NCBI GenBank assembly: GCA_964587165.1
Contig: CAZPKH010000002.1
Coordinates: 20,130 to 84,129 of the forward strand
Length of the DNA stretch: 64,000 nt
Origin: CAZPKH01 sp964587165
GTDB taxonomy: Bacteria > Bacteroidota > Bacteroidia > Bacteroidales > Muribaculaceae
Reading direction: 5' to 3'
The notes beneath the pieces are model-generated. The model was given only the letters and a program-made list of their open reading frames with translations. It was not told the origin of the DNA and did no database searches. Below, one piece after another: positions 49,156-57,100 of this stretch; positions within the stretch are counted from its first letter, which is position 1, and each line of letters opens with the position of its first letter. Both the position numbers and the translations under genes were made by a program.

Positions 49156-49577
49156 TTAGGTCGAAGAAGTACGAAGGTATAGTGGTACGTACGGGCGCCG
49201 ACGCGACGCATGTCACTGTCCGGCTTGCCGACGCCAAGGGGTGCGGAACATGCCCGATAGCCGGAGCGTGTGCATCGCAGAGCCCGGGGTGTGAGGTTGA
49301 GGCTGTGTTTCACCACGATATGAACCCGCAGCCCGGTGATCACGTCACGCTATACTCCCCTTCAGAGACGTTCATTGACAATAAGTGGATGTGGATTCTC
49401 ATACCTTGTGCTATCCTGATAGCTACGACTTTAATCATGGAAATGGCCACAGACGACTATTCCACAGTGACACTTGTTTCGCTAATAGCTGTTGCACTAT
49501 ATTTCGCCGCAGCCGCTCTTTGGCGTGCTTTCAGTAAACGCCGGGCGCAGTGGATCATTAATTCGATTAAGCGATGA
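49152..49577 (+). CDS. RseC/MucC-like membrane protein
   Basis: 141 residues from 49152, chosen because it gives an ATGA overlap with the glycosyltransferase stop. An N-terminal beta-rich domain (YEGIVVRTGADATHVTVRL) leads to a Cys cluster, GCGTCPIAGACASQSPGC, of four cysteines resembling the RseC/MucC motif, then PQPGDHVTLYSPSETF. Two membrane helices span about 90-107 and 116-133. RseC relatives modulate SoxR reduction or sigma-E signalling, and in Bacteroidota they often sit next to rnf genes. No rnf genes are present here. It overlaps the downstream PRTase start by 4 nt. Confidence 0.82.
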   Translation: MIRSKKYEGIVVRTGADATHVTVRLADAKGCGTCPIAGACASQSPGCEVEAVFHHDMNPQPGDHVTLYSPSETFIDNKWMWILIPCAILIATTLIMEMATDDYSTVTLVSLIAVALYFAAAALWRAFSKRRAQWIINSIKR

Positions 49578-50134
49578 GACGCGTTCTGACCCTCGACGAA
49601 GCAGCTTTTAAGGCCAAGTGCACTGAGCTTCAGGCGCAATGCGCGGATTTTGCTCCCGACCTGATAGTCGGCATACCTACCGGCGGTGAATATGTGGCCC
49701 GGAATATGTTTGGCGACCTGCCGCACATATACCTTGGCGCTCAGCGACCTACGACACATATCAAGAAAGGGATCGCGCCGCGCATTCTCTCGCGCCTTCC
49801 TCGATGGCTTGCCGACGCTCTCCGCGTGGTCGAGTCGGCACTCCTGCAGTGCACGGCAAAGCGCAATGAGCGTCGCCACATTGACATCGACAGTATGCAG
49901 GCTGAGCAGATCGGACGATCCCGGCGAATACTTGTAGTCGACGACGCCTGCGATTCAGGCATCACGCTCGCTTCAGTAGTGAGCGCTGTCGGGCGATACA
50001 CGAGTGCGGACACCCAGATCAGATGCGGGGTGATCACCGTCACAACGGAAGCGCCCGCCGTCGACCCTCATTATGCCCTTTTCAGAAACAAAACACTTGT
50101 GAGATTCCCATGGTCGGCCGACGCAAGACATTAA
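49574..50134 (+). CDS. Type I phosphoribosyltransferase-fold protein of unknown substrate
   Basis: A 186-residue PRTase. The PRPP-binding motif is ILVVDDACDSGITLASV (two Asp and D-S-G, about residues 117-133). DLIVGIPTGGEYVARNMFGD near residues 29-48 is the pyrophosphate-loop strand. The region between (IKKGIAPRILSRLPRW to TAKRNERRHIDID) is basic and not like hypoxanthine or adenine PRTases. It lacks the usual signatures of purine salvage enzymes, so the acceptor is unknown. The start overlaps rseC by 4 nt and the 3' end overlaps the HAD gene by 25 nt. Confidence 0.85.
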   Translation: MRRVLTLDEAAFKAKCTELQAQCADFAPDLIVGIPTGGEYVARNMFGDLPHIYLGAQRPTTHIKKGIAPRILSRLPRWLADALRVVESALLQCTAKRNERRHIDIDSMQAEQIGRSRRILVVDDACDSGITLASVVSAVGRYTSADTQIRCGVITVTTEAPAVDPHYALFRNKTLVRFPWSADARH

Positions 50135-50727
50135 CACCCACGGTGATAGTCGATTTCGACGGCACTCTGATAGCCGGCAACTCCCTACACATATATATGC
50201 GTCGGGGCGTGCTTACACTTTTGAAAAAAGGTCGCATCGTCAAGGCCGGGAAGGTATGTGCAGCCGCCTTGGCGCGCGTTTCACGGCTCACCACCCACCT
50301 GAAGATGAAAGAAACAGCCTTCCGACATATCGGCGAGATTGACATATCAGGCCCGCTACGCCGGCTATATCGCGCGGAGGTGGTGGATCTGATAGAAGAG
50401 TATCGATCGCGCGGATACAACATATTGATTGCGAGCGCGGCCTACACGTTCTATCTGCGTGGGGCTATCGACTATGATTGTGTGGCCTCGCGCCCCGGCG
50501 AGCCCGAGTGCCGCTCAGAGCAAAAAAGAGAAAAAGTAGGGGAGTGGCTTGCCCGGAACCACTCGGAAGCCGCCGTAGTAGTGACCGATCATTACGACGA
50601 CCTGCCGCTGATGACTATCCCCGTACTCGAGCGGGTATATCTCGTCGGCCCTTCGGCTACGACTGTCGAGAAATGCAGAGCCGCCGGGGTGAGATTTGAA
50701 CTACTACAGACTGCCGATGTTGTATAA
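50110..50727 (+). CDS. HAD-superfamily phosphatase, phosphoserine-phosphatase-like (HAD-IB type)
   Basis: 205 residues from 50110; an upstream in-frame start at 50023 would lie inside the PRTase gene and encodes unrelated sequence. HAD motif I is VIVDFDGTLIAGNS (D15, D17). A helical C1 cap rich in Lys and Arg follows (LLKKGRIVKAGKVCAAALAR). Motif II is in ILIASAAYTFYL, motif III Lys is in SEQKREKVGEWL, and motif IV is VVVTDHYDDLPLM. The cap resembles phosphoserine-phosphatase-like HADs and those in some ribosyl-phosphate pathways. It overlaps the PRTase gene by 25 nt. Substrate unknown. Confidence 0.87.
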   Translation: MVGRRKTLTPTVIVDFDGTLIAGNSLHIYMRRGVLTLLKKGRIVKAGKVCAAALARVSRLTTHLKMKETAFRHIGEIDISGPLRRLYRAEVVDLIEEYRSRGYNILIASAAYTFYLRGAIDYDCVASRPGEPECRSEQKREKVGEWLARNHSEAAVVVTDHYDDLPLMTIPVLERVYLVGPSATTVEKCRAAGVRFELLQTADVV

Positions 50728-50750
50728 AAAGAATAACTCACTGAAGATAT

Positions 50751-51605
50751 ATGGACGCGAGTATACTGCAACTTGTTGAGAAAGAAACAGCTCTGCTTCG
50801 CAAGAGTAATGATTCTGCCGGAGTTTCACTACCGTCGAGACAAAAACTCCAACAGTGGATGGATCTGATCTGGGAGACGATCTTTTACACCGATTTTCAC
50901 CCCTACCATCACGAAGTGGACGAGGTGCGCCTCGGGCTTCTATCGATCTTCACGCAGCTTACATTCCTGATTGATGTGCTCAATGGTTCGCAATGCAAGG
51001 ATGAAGTCGACACACGGAGCGTGGCAAAAGCGTTTTTATCGCAGATTCACACCATAAAAGAAGATATGCTCACCGACGTTGAGGCGATATTGCGCAAAGA
51101 TCCGGCCGCGCCGTGTCCGCTCGAAGTGATAGCATCATACCCGGCCGTCAAAGCAATACTATATTACCGCATAGCTCATGCCCTGTACGGTCTTGCCATA
51201 CCGGTACTGCCGCGCATGATCACCGAACTGGCACACTCTTTCACTGGCATCGACATCCATCCTGCGGCCAAAATCGGAAGATACTTCGCTATAGACCACG
51301 GCACAGGCATCGTGATCGGCGAAACGTGCATAATCGGTGCACATGTCACGCTCTATCAGGGTGTGACTCTCGGAGCCAAAGCTTTCACTTACGACTCCGA
51401 CGGCGAGCCTGTTGCGGTAGATCGGCATCCGATACTCGAAGACAACGTAACCGTCTACTCAAATGCTTCTGTGCTTGGGCGCATCACCGTGGGACACGAC
51501 AGTGTGGTGGGGGGCAACGTATGGCTTACAAACTCCATACCCCCGTATTCAAAAGTAACACAAAGTTCATCAATCACTCAACCTAACATAACACATGCCG
51601 ACTGA
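50751..51605 (+). CDS. cysE: Serine O-acetyltransferase
   Basis: A 284-residue enzyme making O-acetylserine from serine and acetyl-CoA. The N-terminal helical domain (about 1-160) precedes a left-handed beta helix. SFTGIDIHPAAKIGRYFAID has the family H-P-x-A-x-I-G repeat, DHGTGIVIGETCIIGAHVTL carries the catalytic Asp-His region, and LYQGVTLGAKAF completes the active site. The N-terminal part is longer than in the short EpsC type. It overlaps cysK by 11 nt, so the two steps of cysteine synthesis are translationally linked. It starts 23 nt after the HAD gene. Confidence 0.95.
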   Translation: MDASILQLVEKETALLRKSNDSAGVSLPSRQKLQQWMDLIWETIFYTDFHPYHHEVDEVRLGLLSIFTQLTFLIDVLNGSQCKDEVDTRSVAKAFLSQIHTIKEDMLTDVEAILRKDPAAPCPLEVIASYPAVKAILYYRIAHALYGLAIPVLPRMITELAHSFTGIDIHPAAKIGRYFAIDHGTGIVIGETCIIGAHVTLYQGVTLGAKAFTYDSDGEPVAVDRHPILEDNVTVYSNASVLGRITVGHDSVVGGNVWLTNSIPPYSKVTQSSSITQPNITHAD

Positions 51606-52530
51606 TAAAGTATACACCGACATCCTCTCCCTGATAGGAAACACTCCGCTGCTTGAAGTGGCAAAAATCGAAAAGAAGCTGAATCTGCGGGCACGCGTGC
51701 TTGTAAAACTCGAGTCGTTCAATCCCGGCGGCAGCATAAAGGACCGCATTGCGTTAGCTATGATCGAAGATGCCGAAAAGAGAGGCGTTCTCGCCCCCGG
51801 AGGCACCATCATCGAGCCGACAAGCGGCAACACCGGTATAGGACTGGCTTGGATAGGCCGAGCCAAAGGGTATAATGTGATTCTGACGATGCCCGATACC
51901 ATGAGTGTCGAGAGGCGTCAGCTTCTGGCAGCCTACGGAGCCCGACTTGAGCTCACCCCCGGCAGCGAGGGTATGACAGGCGCCATTCGACGAGCTCAGG
52001 AGCTAAGGGATGCCACCGAGGGGGCTGTCATACTGCAACAGTTCGACAATCCGGCAAATCCGGCCGTCCACCGGGCCACTACCGCTCGTGAAATATTTGA
52101 AGCCACACAGGGCGATATAGATATCTTCATCGCCGGAGTAGGGACGGGCGGCACAGTGTCGGGCACCGGTGGCACCCTCAAGGAGCTGAATCCGCAGATC
52201 GAGGTGATCGCAGTCGAACCCAAGTCGTCGCCGGTGCTCTCAGGAGGAAAGCCCGGACCACATAAGATACAAGGTATCGGCGCAAACTTCGTACCGGCCA
52301 ACTTTGACCGCGACGTAGTCGACCGCATCATCTCCGTGGCCGATGACGATGCCATTGCTTGCGCCCGACTGATGGCCGAGACCGAGGGCGTGCTCGTCGG
52401 AATATCCTCCGGCGCAGCTCTGTGGGCAGCCATAAAGACGGCTCAGAATCCTGAAAACGAAGGCAAGACCATCGTGGCTATCATGCCCGACTCGGGCGAG
52501 CGGTATCTTTCCGTCGGACTATTTGATTAA
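51595..52530 (+). CDS. cysK: Cysteine synthase A (O-acetylserine sulfhydrylase)
   Basis: A 311-residue PLP enzyme replacing the acetyl group of O-acetylserine with sulfide. The PLP lysine is K49 in SFNPGGSIKDRIALAM. The substrate loop is EPTSGNTGIGLAWIG and the phosphate-binding loop is GVGTGGTVSGTGG. EPKSSPVLSGGKPGPHKIQG is the typical CysK segment. Length fits CysK and there is no CBS extension. It overlaps cysE by 11 nt upstream and the convergent holA by 12 nt at its 3' end. Confidence 0.97.
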   Translation: MPTDKVYTDILSLIGNTPLLEVAKIEKKLNLRARVLVKLESFNPGGSIKDRIALAMIEDAEKRGVLAPGGTIIEPTSGNTGIGLAWIGRAKGYNVILTMPDTMSVERRQLLAAYGARLELTPGSEGMTGAIRRAQELRDATEGAVILQQFDNPANPAVHRATTAREIFEATQGDIDIFIAGVGTGGTVSGTGGTLKELNPQIEVIAVEPKSSPVLSGGKPGPHKIQGIGANFVPANFDRDVVDRIISVADDDAIACARLMAETEGVLVGISSGAALWAAIKTAQNPENEGKTIVAIMPDSGERYLSVGLFD

Positions 52531-53559
52531 GATTCTACCGGGCGCGGTAAGGATGTGGTATGTCAGGTCGTAGAGCAGGGCATACGGATCCTGCCGCGAC
52601 CCTATACCTTTGGTCATGCACTCGGTGTCGCGTATCGCTCCGATGATCTCCATCGATTGCCAGGCATTGTAGGCGCGGAGTGCCGGCTCATAGCTGCGCA
52701 TCTGCCACTGGCTTTTGAAGCCGCAGGCCGCGCTCATGGCAGCCGGCGACTTGTCCGCGCAAAACTGCATCGTGAGCAGATTGGCAAAATAGTTGAACAG
52801 AGTAGCGACAGTCACCGTCACGGGGTTGTTCTTCGGGTTCGACCTGAAATAATTCACAATCCTGAAAGCCTTCTCGGCATTTCGCGAAGCAACGGCATCG
52901 AGCAGCTCAAAGTTGTTGAAATCCTTGCTTATGCCGATATGCTTTTCTATCGCCTCGGGGGTGACGGTAGCTCCCGCGCCGAGTATTAGGGCGAGCTTGT
53001 CGATTTCGTTATATAGCCGCGAAACATCAGTGCCGATGAAGTCGCGGAGCATCATCATCCCCTTGGGCTCGATGTGCATCCCTTTCGACTTCACAAGATC
53101 GGATATCACGGTCAGTACGGCCTGCTCCTTGAGTTTCTTTGATTCAAATATCACATTCTCGCCCTTGCGCATCGCAGCCAGAAGATCCTTCCCCTTAGCC
53201 TGAGCGCCGCGCGACACGATCACGAGCACACACTGAGGATTGGGCGAACCGACATATCTGTGCAGACGGTTGAGGGCATCGGCGCGCATCGACTGCGCCT
53301 CCTTGAGTATCACCACAACCCGGTCGGCCATCATAGGATACCGGTGACAGCACTCCTCCACGGCCTCCGGAGTGGTTTCCGGGCCATAGAGCACAAACAG
53401 ATTGAAGTCGCGCTCCTCTTCGGGCACGAGCTCTTCAAAAGCCGATACAAGCTTGTCGATATAGAACCCCTCCTCGCCATGAAGCAGGTATACCGGAGCG
53501 AGCTTTCCCCGGCTGATGCTCTGGCGCAACTCATTATAAGTAGGTGCTGAAGCTGCCAT
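52519..53559 (-). CDS. holA: DNA polymerase III delta subunit
   Basis: 346 residues from 53559; an upstream ATG at 53613 adds a poorly conserved 18-residue tail. It loads the sliding clamp as part of the clamp-loader complex. The N-terminal LAPVYLLHGEEGFYIDKLVS has the delta-type, non-P-loop motif. LFVLYGPETTPEAVEECC, GTDVSRLYNEIDKLALILG and ISKDFNNFELLDAVASRNA are the recognised blocks, and the C-terminal collar helices follow. It faces the HsdR-like gene in a divergent pair sharing a 95-bp gap. Its stop codon lies inside cysK (12-nt tail-to-tail overlap). Confidence 0.93.
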   Translation of the reverse strand: MAASAPTYNELRQSISRGKLAPVYLLHGEEGFYIDKLVSAFEELVPEEERDFNLFVLYGPETTPEAVEECCHRYPMMADRVVVILKEAQSMRADALNRLHRYVGSPNPQCVLVIVSRGAQAKGKDLLAAMRKGENVIFESKKLKEQAVLTVISDLVKSKGMHIEPKGMMMLRDFIGTDVSRLYNEIDKLALILGAGATVTPEAIEKHIGISKDFNNFELLDAVASRNAEKAFRIVNYFRSNPKNNPVTVTVATLFNYFANLLTMQFCADKSPAAMSAACGFKSQWQMRSYEPALRAYNAWQSMEIIGAIRDTECMTKGIGSRQDPYALLYDLTYHILTAPGRILIK

Positions 53560-53580
53560 ATTGTAAAGGTGAGAAATTTT

Positions 53581-53594
53581 TTGTAAATTTACAA
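53581..53594. promoter_or_regulatory. 14-bp palindrome in the holA/HsdR-domain divergent gap
   Basis: TTGTAAATTTACAA is a perfect palindrome in the short region between the two divergent start codons (53559 and 53655). It could be an operator, or part of overlapping AT-rich promoters; TAAATTTA is one base off the TAnnTTTG element on both strands. Role not shown. Confidence 0.4.
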
Positions 53595-53654
53595 CAATTT
53601 TGCGAACAGGCAAAGTATCTCACACTTTGACCACTGCCGGCAAATCTCATTGAA

Positions 53655-54089
53655 ATGCCTCAGATAAAAGTAAAGACAGACAACAACGGCCGTACGGTGA
53701 TCTACGACACGCTGCGGCGCCTCTGGGTCGTGATGACACCGGAAGAGTTCGTGCGCCAACAGTTTGTGAACTATCTGATCGACCGGCTCGGCTACCCACG
53801 GGCGCGTATGGCAAATGAAGTGGCGCTACAGCTCAACGGCACCTCACGCAGAGCCGACACTGTACTCTTCGGCATGGATCGCCGGCCGCTTGCCATCATC
53901 GAGTACAAAGCTCCCGAAGTGGCATTGACTCAGAAAGTCTTCGACCAGATAGTACGCTACAATATGGTGCTACGCGCCCGGTATCTGATGGTGAGCAACG
54001 GCCGCAGCAGCTACTGCTGCCGGGTGGATTACAGCTCGGGCGGCGTGGAGTTTCTCGAAGCAATTCCTCGCTACGAGGAACTGCTATAG
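53655..54089 (+). CDS. Solitary HsdR N-terminal-domain (PD-(D/E)xK-like) protein
   Basis: A 144-residue protein related to the N-terminal nuclease domain of type I restriction R subunits (HSDR_N_2-like). FVRQQFVNYLIDRLGYPRA is the entry helix. The catalytic pattern is R-R-A-D-T-V-L-F, with Asp near residue 75, and LAIIEYKAPEVALT with E-x-K near residues 90-92. LRARYLMVSNGRSSYCCRVD follows. There is no helicase, HsdM or HsdS, so it is not a restriction system. I recall homologues next to holA in other Bacteroidota. A nuclease or DNA-binding role is inferred. Confidence 0.85.
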   Translation: MPQIKVKTDNNGRTVIYDTLRRLWVVMTPEEFVRQQFVNYLIDRLGYPRARMANEVALQLNGTSRRADTVLFGMDRRPLAIIEYKAPEVALTQKVFDQIVRYNMVLRARYLMVSNGRSSYCCRVDYSSGGVEFLEAIPRYEELL

Positions 54090-54102
54090 TTTTGCTGTTA
54101 TG

Positions 54103-54156
54103 CCAACATAAAGAAATGGCAACCCGGAGAGCCGGATTGCCATTTCTTTATGTTGG
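54103..54156. terminator. 20-bp perfect hairpin between convergent genes
   Basis: CCAACATAAAGAAATGGCAA (54103-54122) and its exact complement (54137-54156) form a 20-bp stem; an inner CCGG/CCGG adds four pairs with a 4-nt loop. It starts 14 nt after the HsdR-domain gene and lies 15 nt from the amylase stop (54171). No long U tract follows on either strand, but the AT-rich arms and location suggest a bidirectional terminator. Confidence 0.72.
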
Positions 54157-54170
54157 GACTATCGGGTGGA

Positions 54171-57100
54171 TCAGATGATCACCTTAACGCCGTTTACGAT
54201 GTAGAAGCCGCGGGGCAGCTCGTAGTAGTTGAGACCTTCGTTGACGGGCAGGAGAGTCATTGTGCCGTCAAGACGTACAGCCTGAACGGTAGTGGGAGCC
54301 TCCGAGTCGATCACCAGGCGGAAGCCCTGGGCATAGACTTTAAGGCCTACAGTCTGACCGATAGCGTCGATCGACTCAACGAAGCGACCTATCAGGCCGG
54401 TATTGTTGTAGATGCCACCGTTCTCCAGTGTAAGATCACCGGTCTGCTGGCCGTTGCCGTTGAAGATGATCTTCGGGTTGGAGAGCTCTTTGTCGGGAGT
54501 GAAGTAGTAGTGGAAGAGCTGTTTGCCCTCGTAAGCCACTTTCTCGGTGAGCGATTTGCCGGGCCATGCGCCGGAGAACGCATTTCCTTCCTTATGGTTG
54601 TCATCCCAGCAGTAAGCGTTCACTGTGCCCCAGTTGGAGGCGCTGTTGTCGAAGTATGCGTGCCACTCGGTGACGAGCTCGCCGTCGGTCTTGGTATAGG
54701 TGAACGATGTGCGGGTTTCGCCTACCTCATTTTTAGCATATGCGTTGATGGTGGTGGTAGCGGTCAGCTTGATCGGGCCGGTGTAGCGTGTGCTGGAAGC
54801 CGAAGCCTGCGAACCGTTGAGGGTGTAATAGATATCGGTAGCGGGCGAAGCGGTGAGAGTCACCATAAGCTCGTCACGGAACATTGTGCCGCTGCGGGGC
54901 GAAGCAGAGATCACGGGAGCTTTCGGGCCGGGATTTACTTCGATTTCGGTTGCTGTCGAGCCGCCATCGTACTCAAAGTATACATCGCCTGTTATGCCGG
55001 TGATGTCGGCAGTCTGCTGGCCACCGTTGTTGAAGATAATGCTGAGGCTCTCCTGTACGTCGGGGAACGACATGTACCAGAAAGTGCGACCATCGATCAC
55101 CTCTGTGTTGGTGAGGGTTTTGCCGGGCCATGCGCCGTTGAACTGCGTTGCGCCTTCCCAAGCATAGAGGTTGGGGGCTGAGGGAGCGGTGACGTAAACG
55201 GTGATCACAGCGTTGGGATCAACCTTGCGGTAGGTCTCCTTGCCGGTGTAAGAGTCGGCACCCCATGTCACGGTGACACTTTCGCCGAATGCCATGCCCG
55301 AACCTACGGTGAACTGTTTGCTCTCGCCGGGGGTAAGGTTTACCTGAGCATTGTTGCCTACCTTGAACCAACCGGTGGTGGCGCCCTCGCTCAGAGTCGC
55401 TGTTACGCTGAGGGTTTCGGTCTTGAAAGAAGTGCCCGAGGGCGAGAATTTAACAGAAGGCTGGCCTACAGCATCGTCGGCAGTATAATACTGAGTTGTA
55501 CCGGGATCGGTGAACTCTACGCTGCCGCCTTTGGGCACCGAAGTGGTGGTGTAGATAAACTTGCCGTCTTCGCCTACTTTGCCGCCATTCCAGTCTTTCA
55601 CAAGCACGCGCACCTGACCTTTGCTCTTGGGAGCATCGACGGTCACGGAGCCGTTAGTCACGTTGTAAGTTTTACCGGTCACGATGTCGACATAGTTGCC
55701 GTTGGGAACGTTCGAGAATGAAGCACCGCCGTTGAGCGCTACGAGAGCGTACGAGGTTTTGTAAGCGCGTTTGAAAGCCCAACCGCCGTTGGCCGAGCAG
55801 CCGTCGAATGTGTACTGACCTTTGCGAAGAGCGGGCACGGCAGCACGAATCTTGTTGAGGCGGATGATATGCTGAGCGAGGTCAGCGTTGAGAGTTTTGG
55901 CTACGTTGCCCGAGGCGGTATATTCGCCGAAGTCGGAGGCCGAAACGTTGCCTTCGAGGTATGTACCGAAATATGCTCGGCCGGTGTCCTTGACGGGAGT
56001 ATCTGTACCGCCGCCGTCTACTTTAGCACCTTTCTTGAACTCTACCTCCGAACCGTAATATACACAAGGTATACCGCGGAAAGTGAACATCAGCGAAAGG
56101 TTCTCAGCCCACTGAGCTGTGCCGCCGTTGAAGCGGGTCAGGTCGTTGGGGCCGGGGCAGTAGTCATGAGAGTCTACGTAGGTCACCAGATATGAAGCGT
56201 CGTTGTAATACTTGTCGCCGCCTTTGGCAAGATTCACTACATAATCGGCGTTGTTGAAACCGTAGTGCGAGGGGAAGTCGATGGTTGAGAATCCGCTGTA
56301 CTGCGAGTAGTCGGGCTCGTGCCATGCGCCGTTTTTCATCAGCACATTGTCTGAAGTCTGAGTTGTGCTGGGCTCCTGCTCGCAAAGCTTCATGTTGCCC
56401 TGCACGAAATTCTGACCGTCGAGTATCACCTGGTTGTCCCAGAATGATGCATCCCAGTTCCACTGGTCCACGAGGTTCTGGGGCGACTTCCACTGGTAGT
56501 AGTAGCTCGAGAGGTTGGGCTGGTCGCGGTATGTCACCGAGCCCTGGAAACGCTGGCAGCACTCGCCGAACATGAAGAAGGCTTTGCCGTCAGTACGCTT
56601 ATCCTTGTACTGCTCTGCAAGAGCATTGAATTGAGGGATAAACGAGGTATTGAAAGTAAGGCGCGAGATGTGGCCTGTAGTATCGATACGGAAACCGTCG
56701 ACACCCATCTCAATGAATTTTGCGTAGCAGTCCACCAGATATTTAGCCACGGCGGGGTTCTCGGTATTGAGATCCACGCAGTCGCCGGCTATCTGGCCCC
56801 ACCAGCGGTTGGGAAGGTCCCAGTTCCAGCTGTTGCCGCTGTGGTGATAGTAGTTGTGGGTATCGAGGTTTTTGCCGTTGTTGTTCTTCAGATAGGGGAA
56901 ACGCGCTGCGTATTGAGCGGTTCCGTCCAGGTCGTTATAGTTGGAGGGGAGCTTATCGTAGTTGGGTATGATCGATGCGCTCACGTTGGCCTGATCCTTG
57001 ATGTTCTGGCTGCGATAGAAGAGCTCCTGCAGACCTTTCTCACCGAAGTTGCCGGTATGGTTGAGCACGATGTCGAGGATGATCTTCATACCCTTGGCGT

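Noticed and set aside
53655..54089. Restriction-modification or other defence system at the HsdR-like gene
   Set aside because: Only the N-terminal nuclease-like domain is present, with no methylase, specificity subunit or helicase nearby; the neighbourhood is replication and secretion genes.
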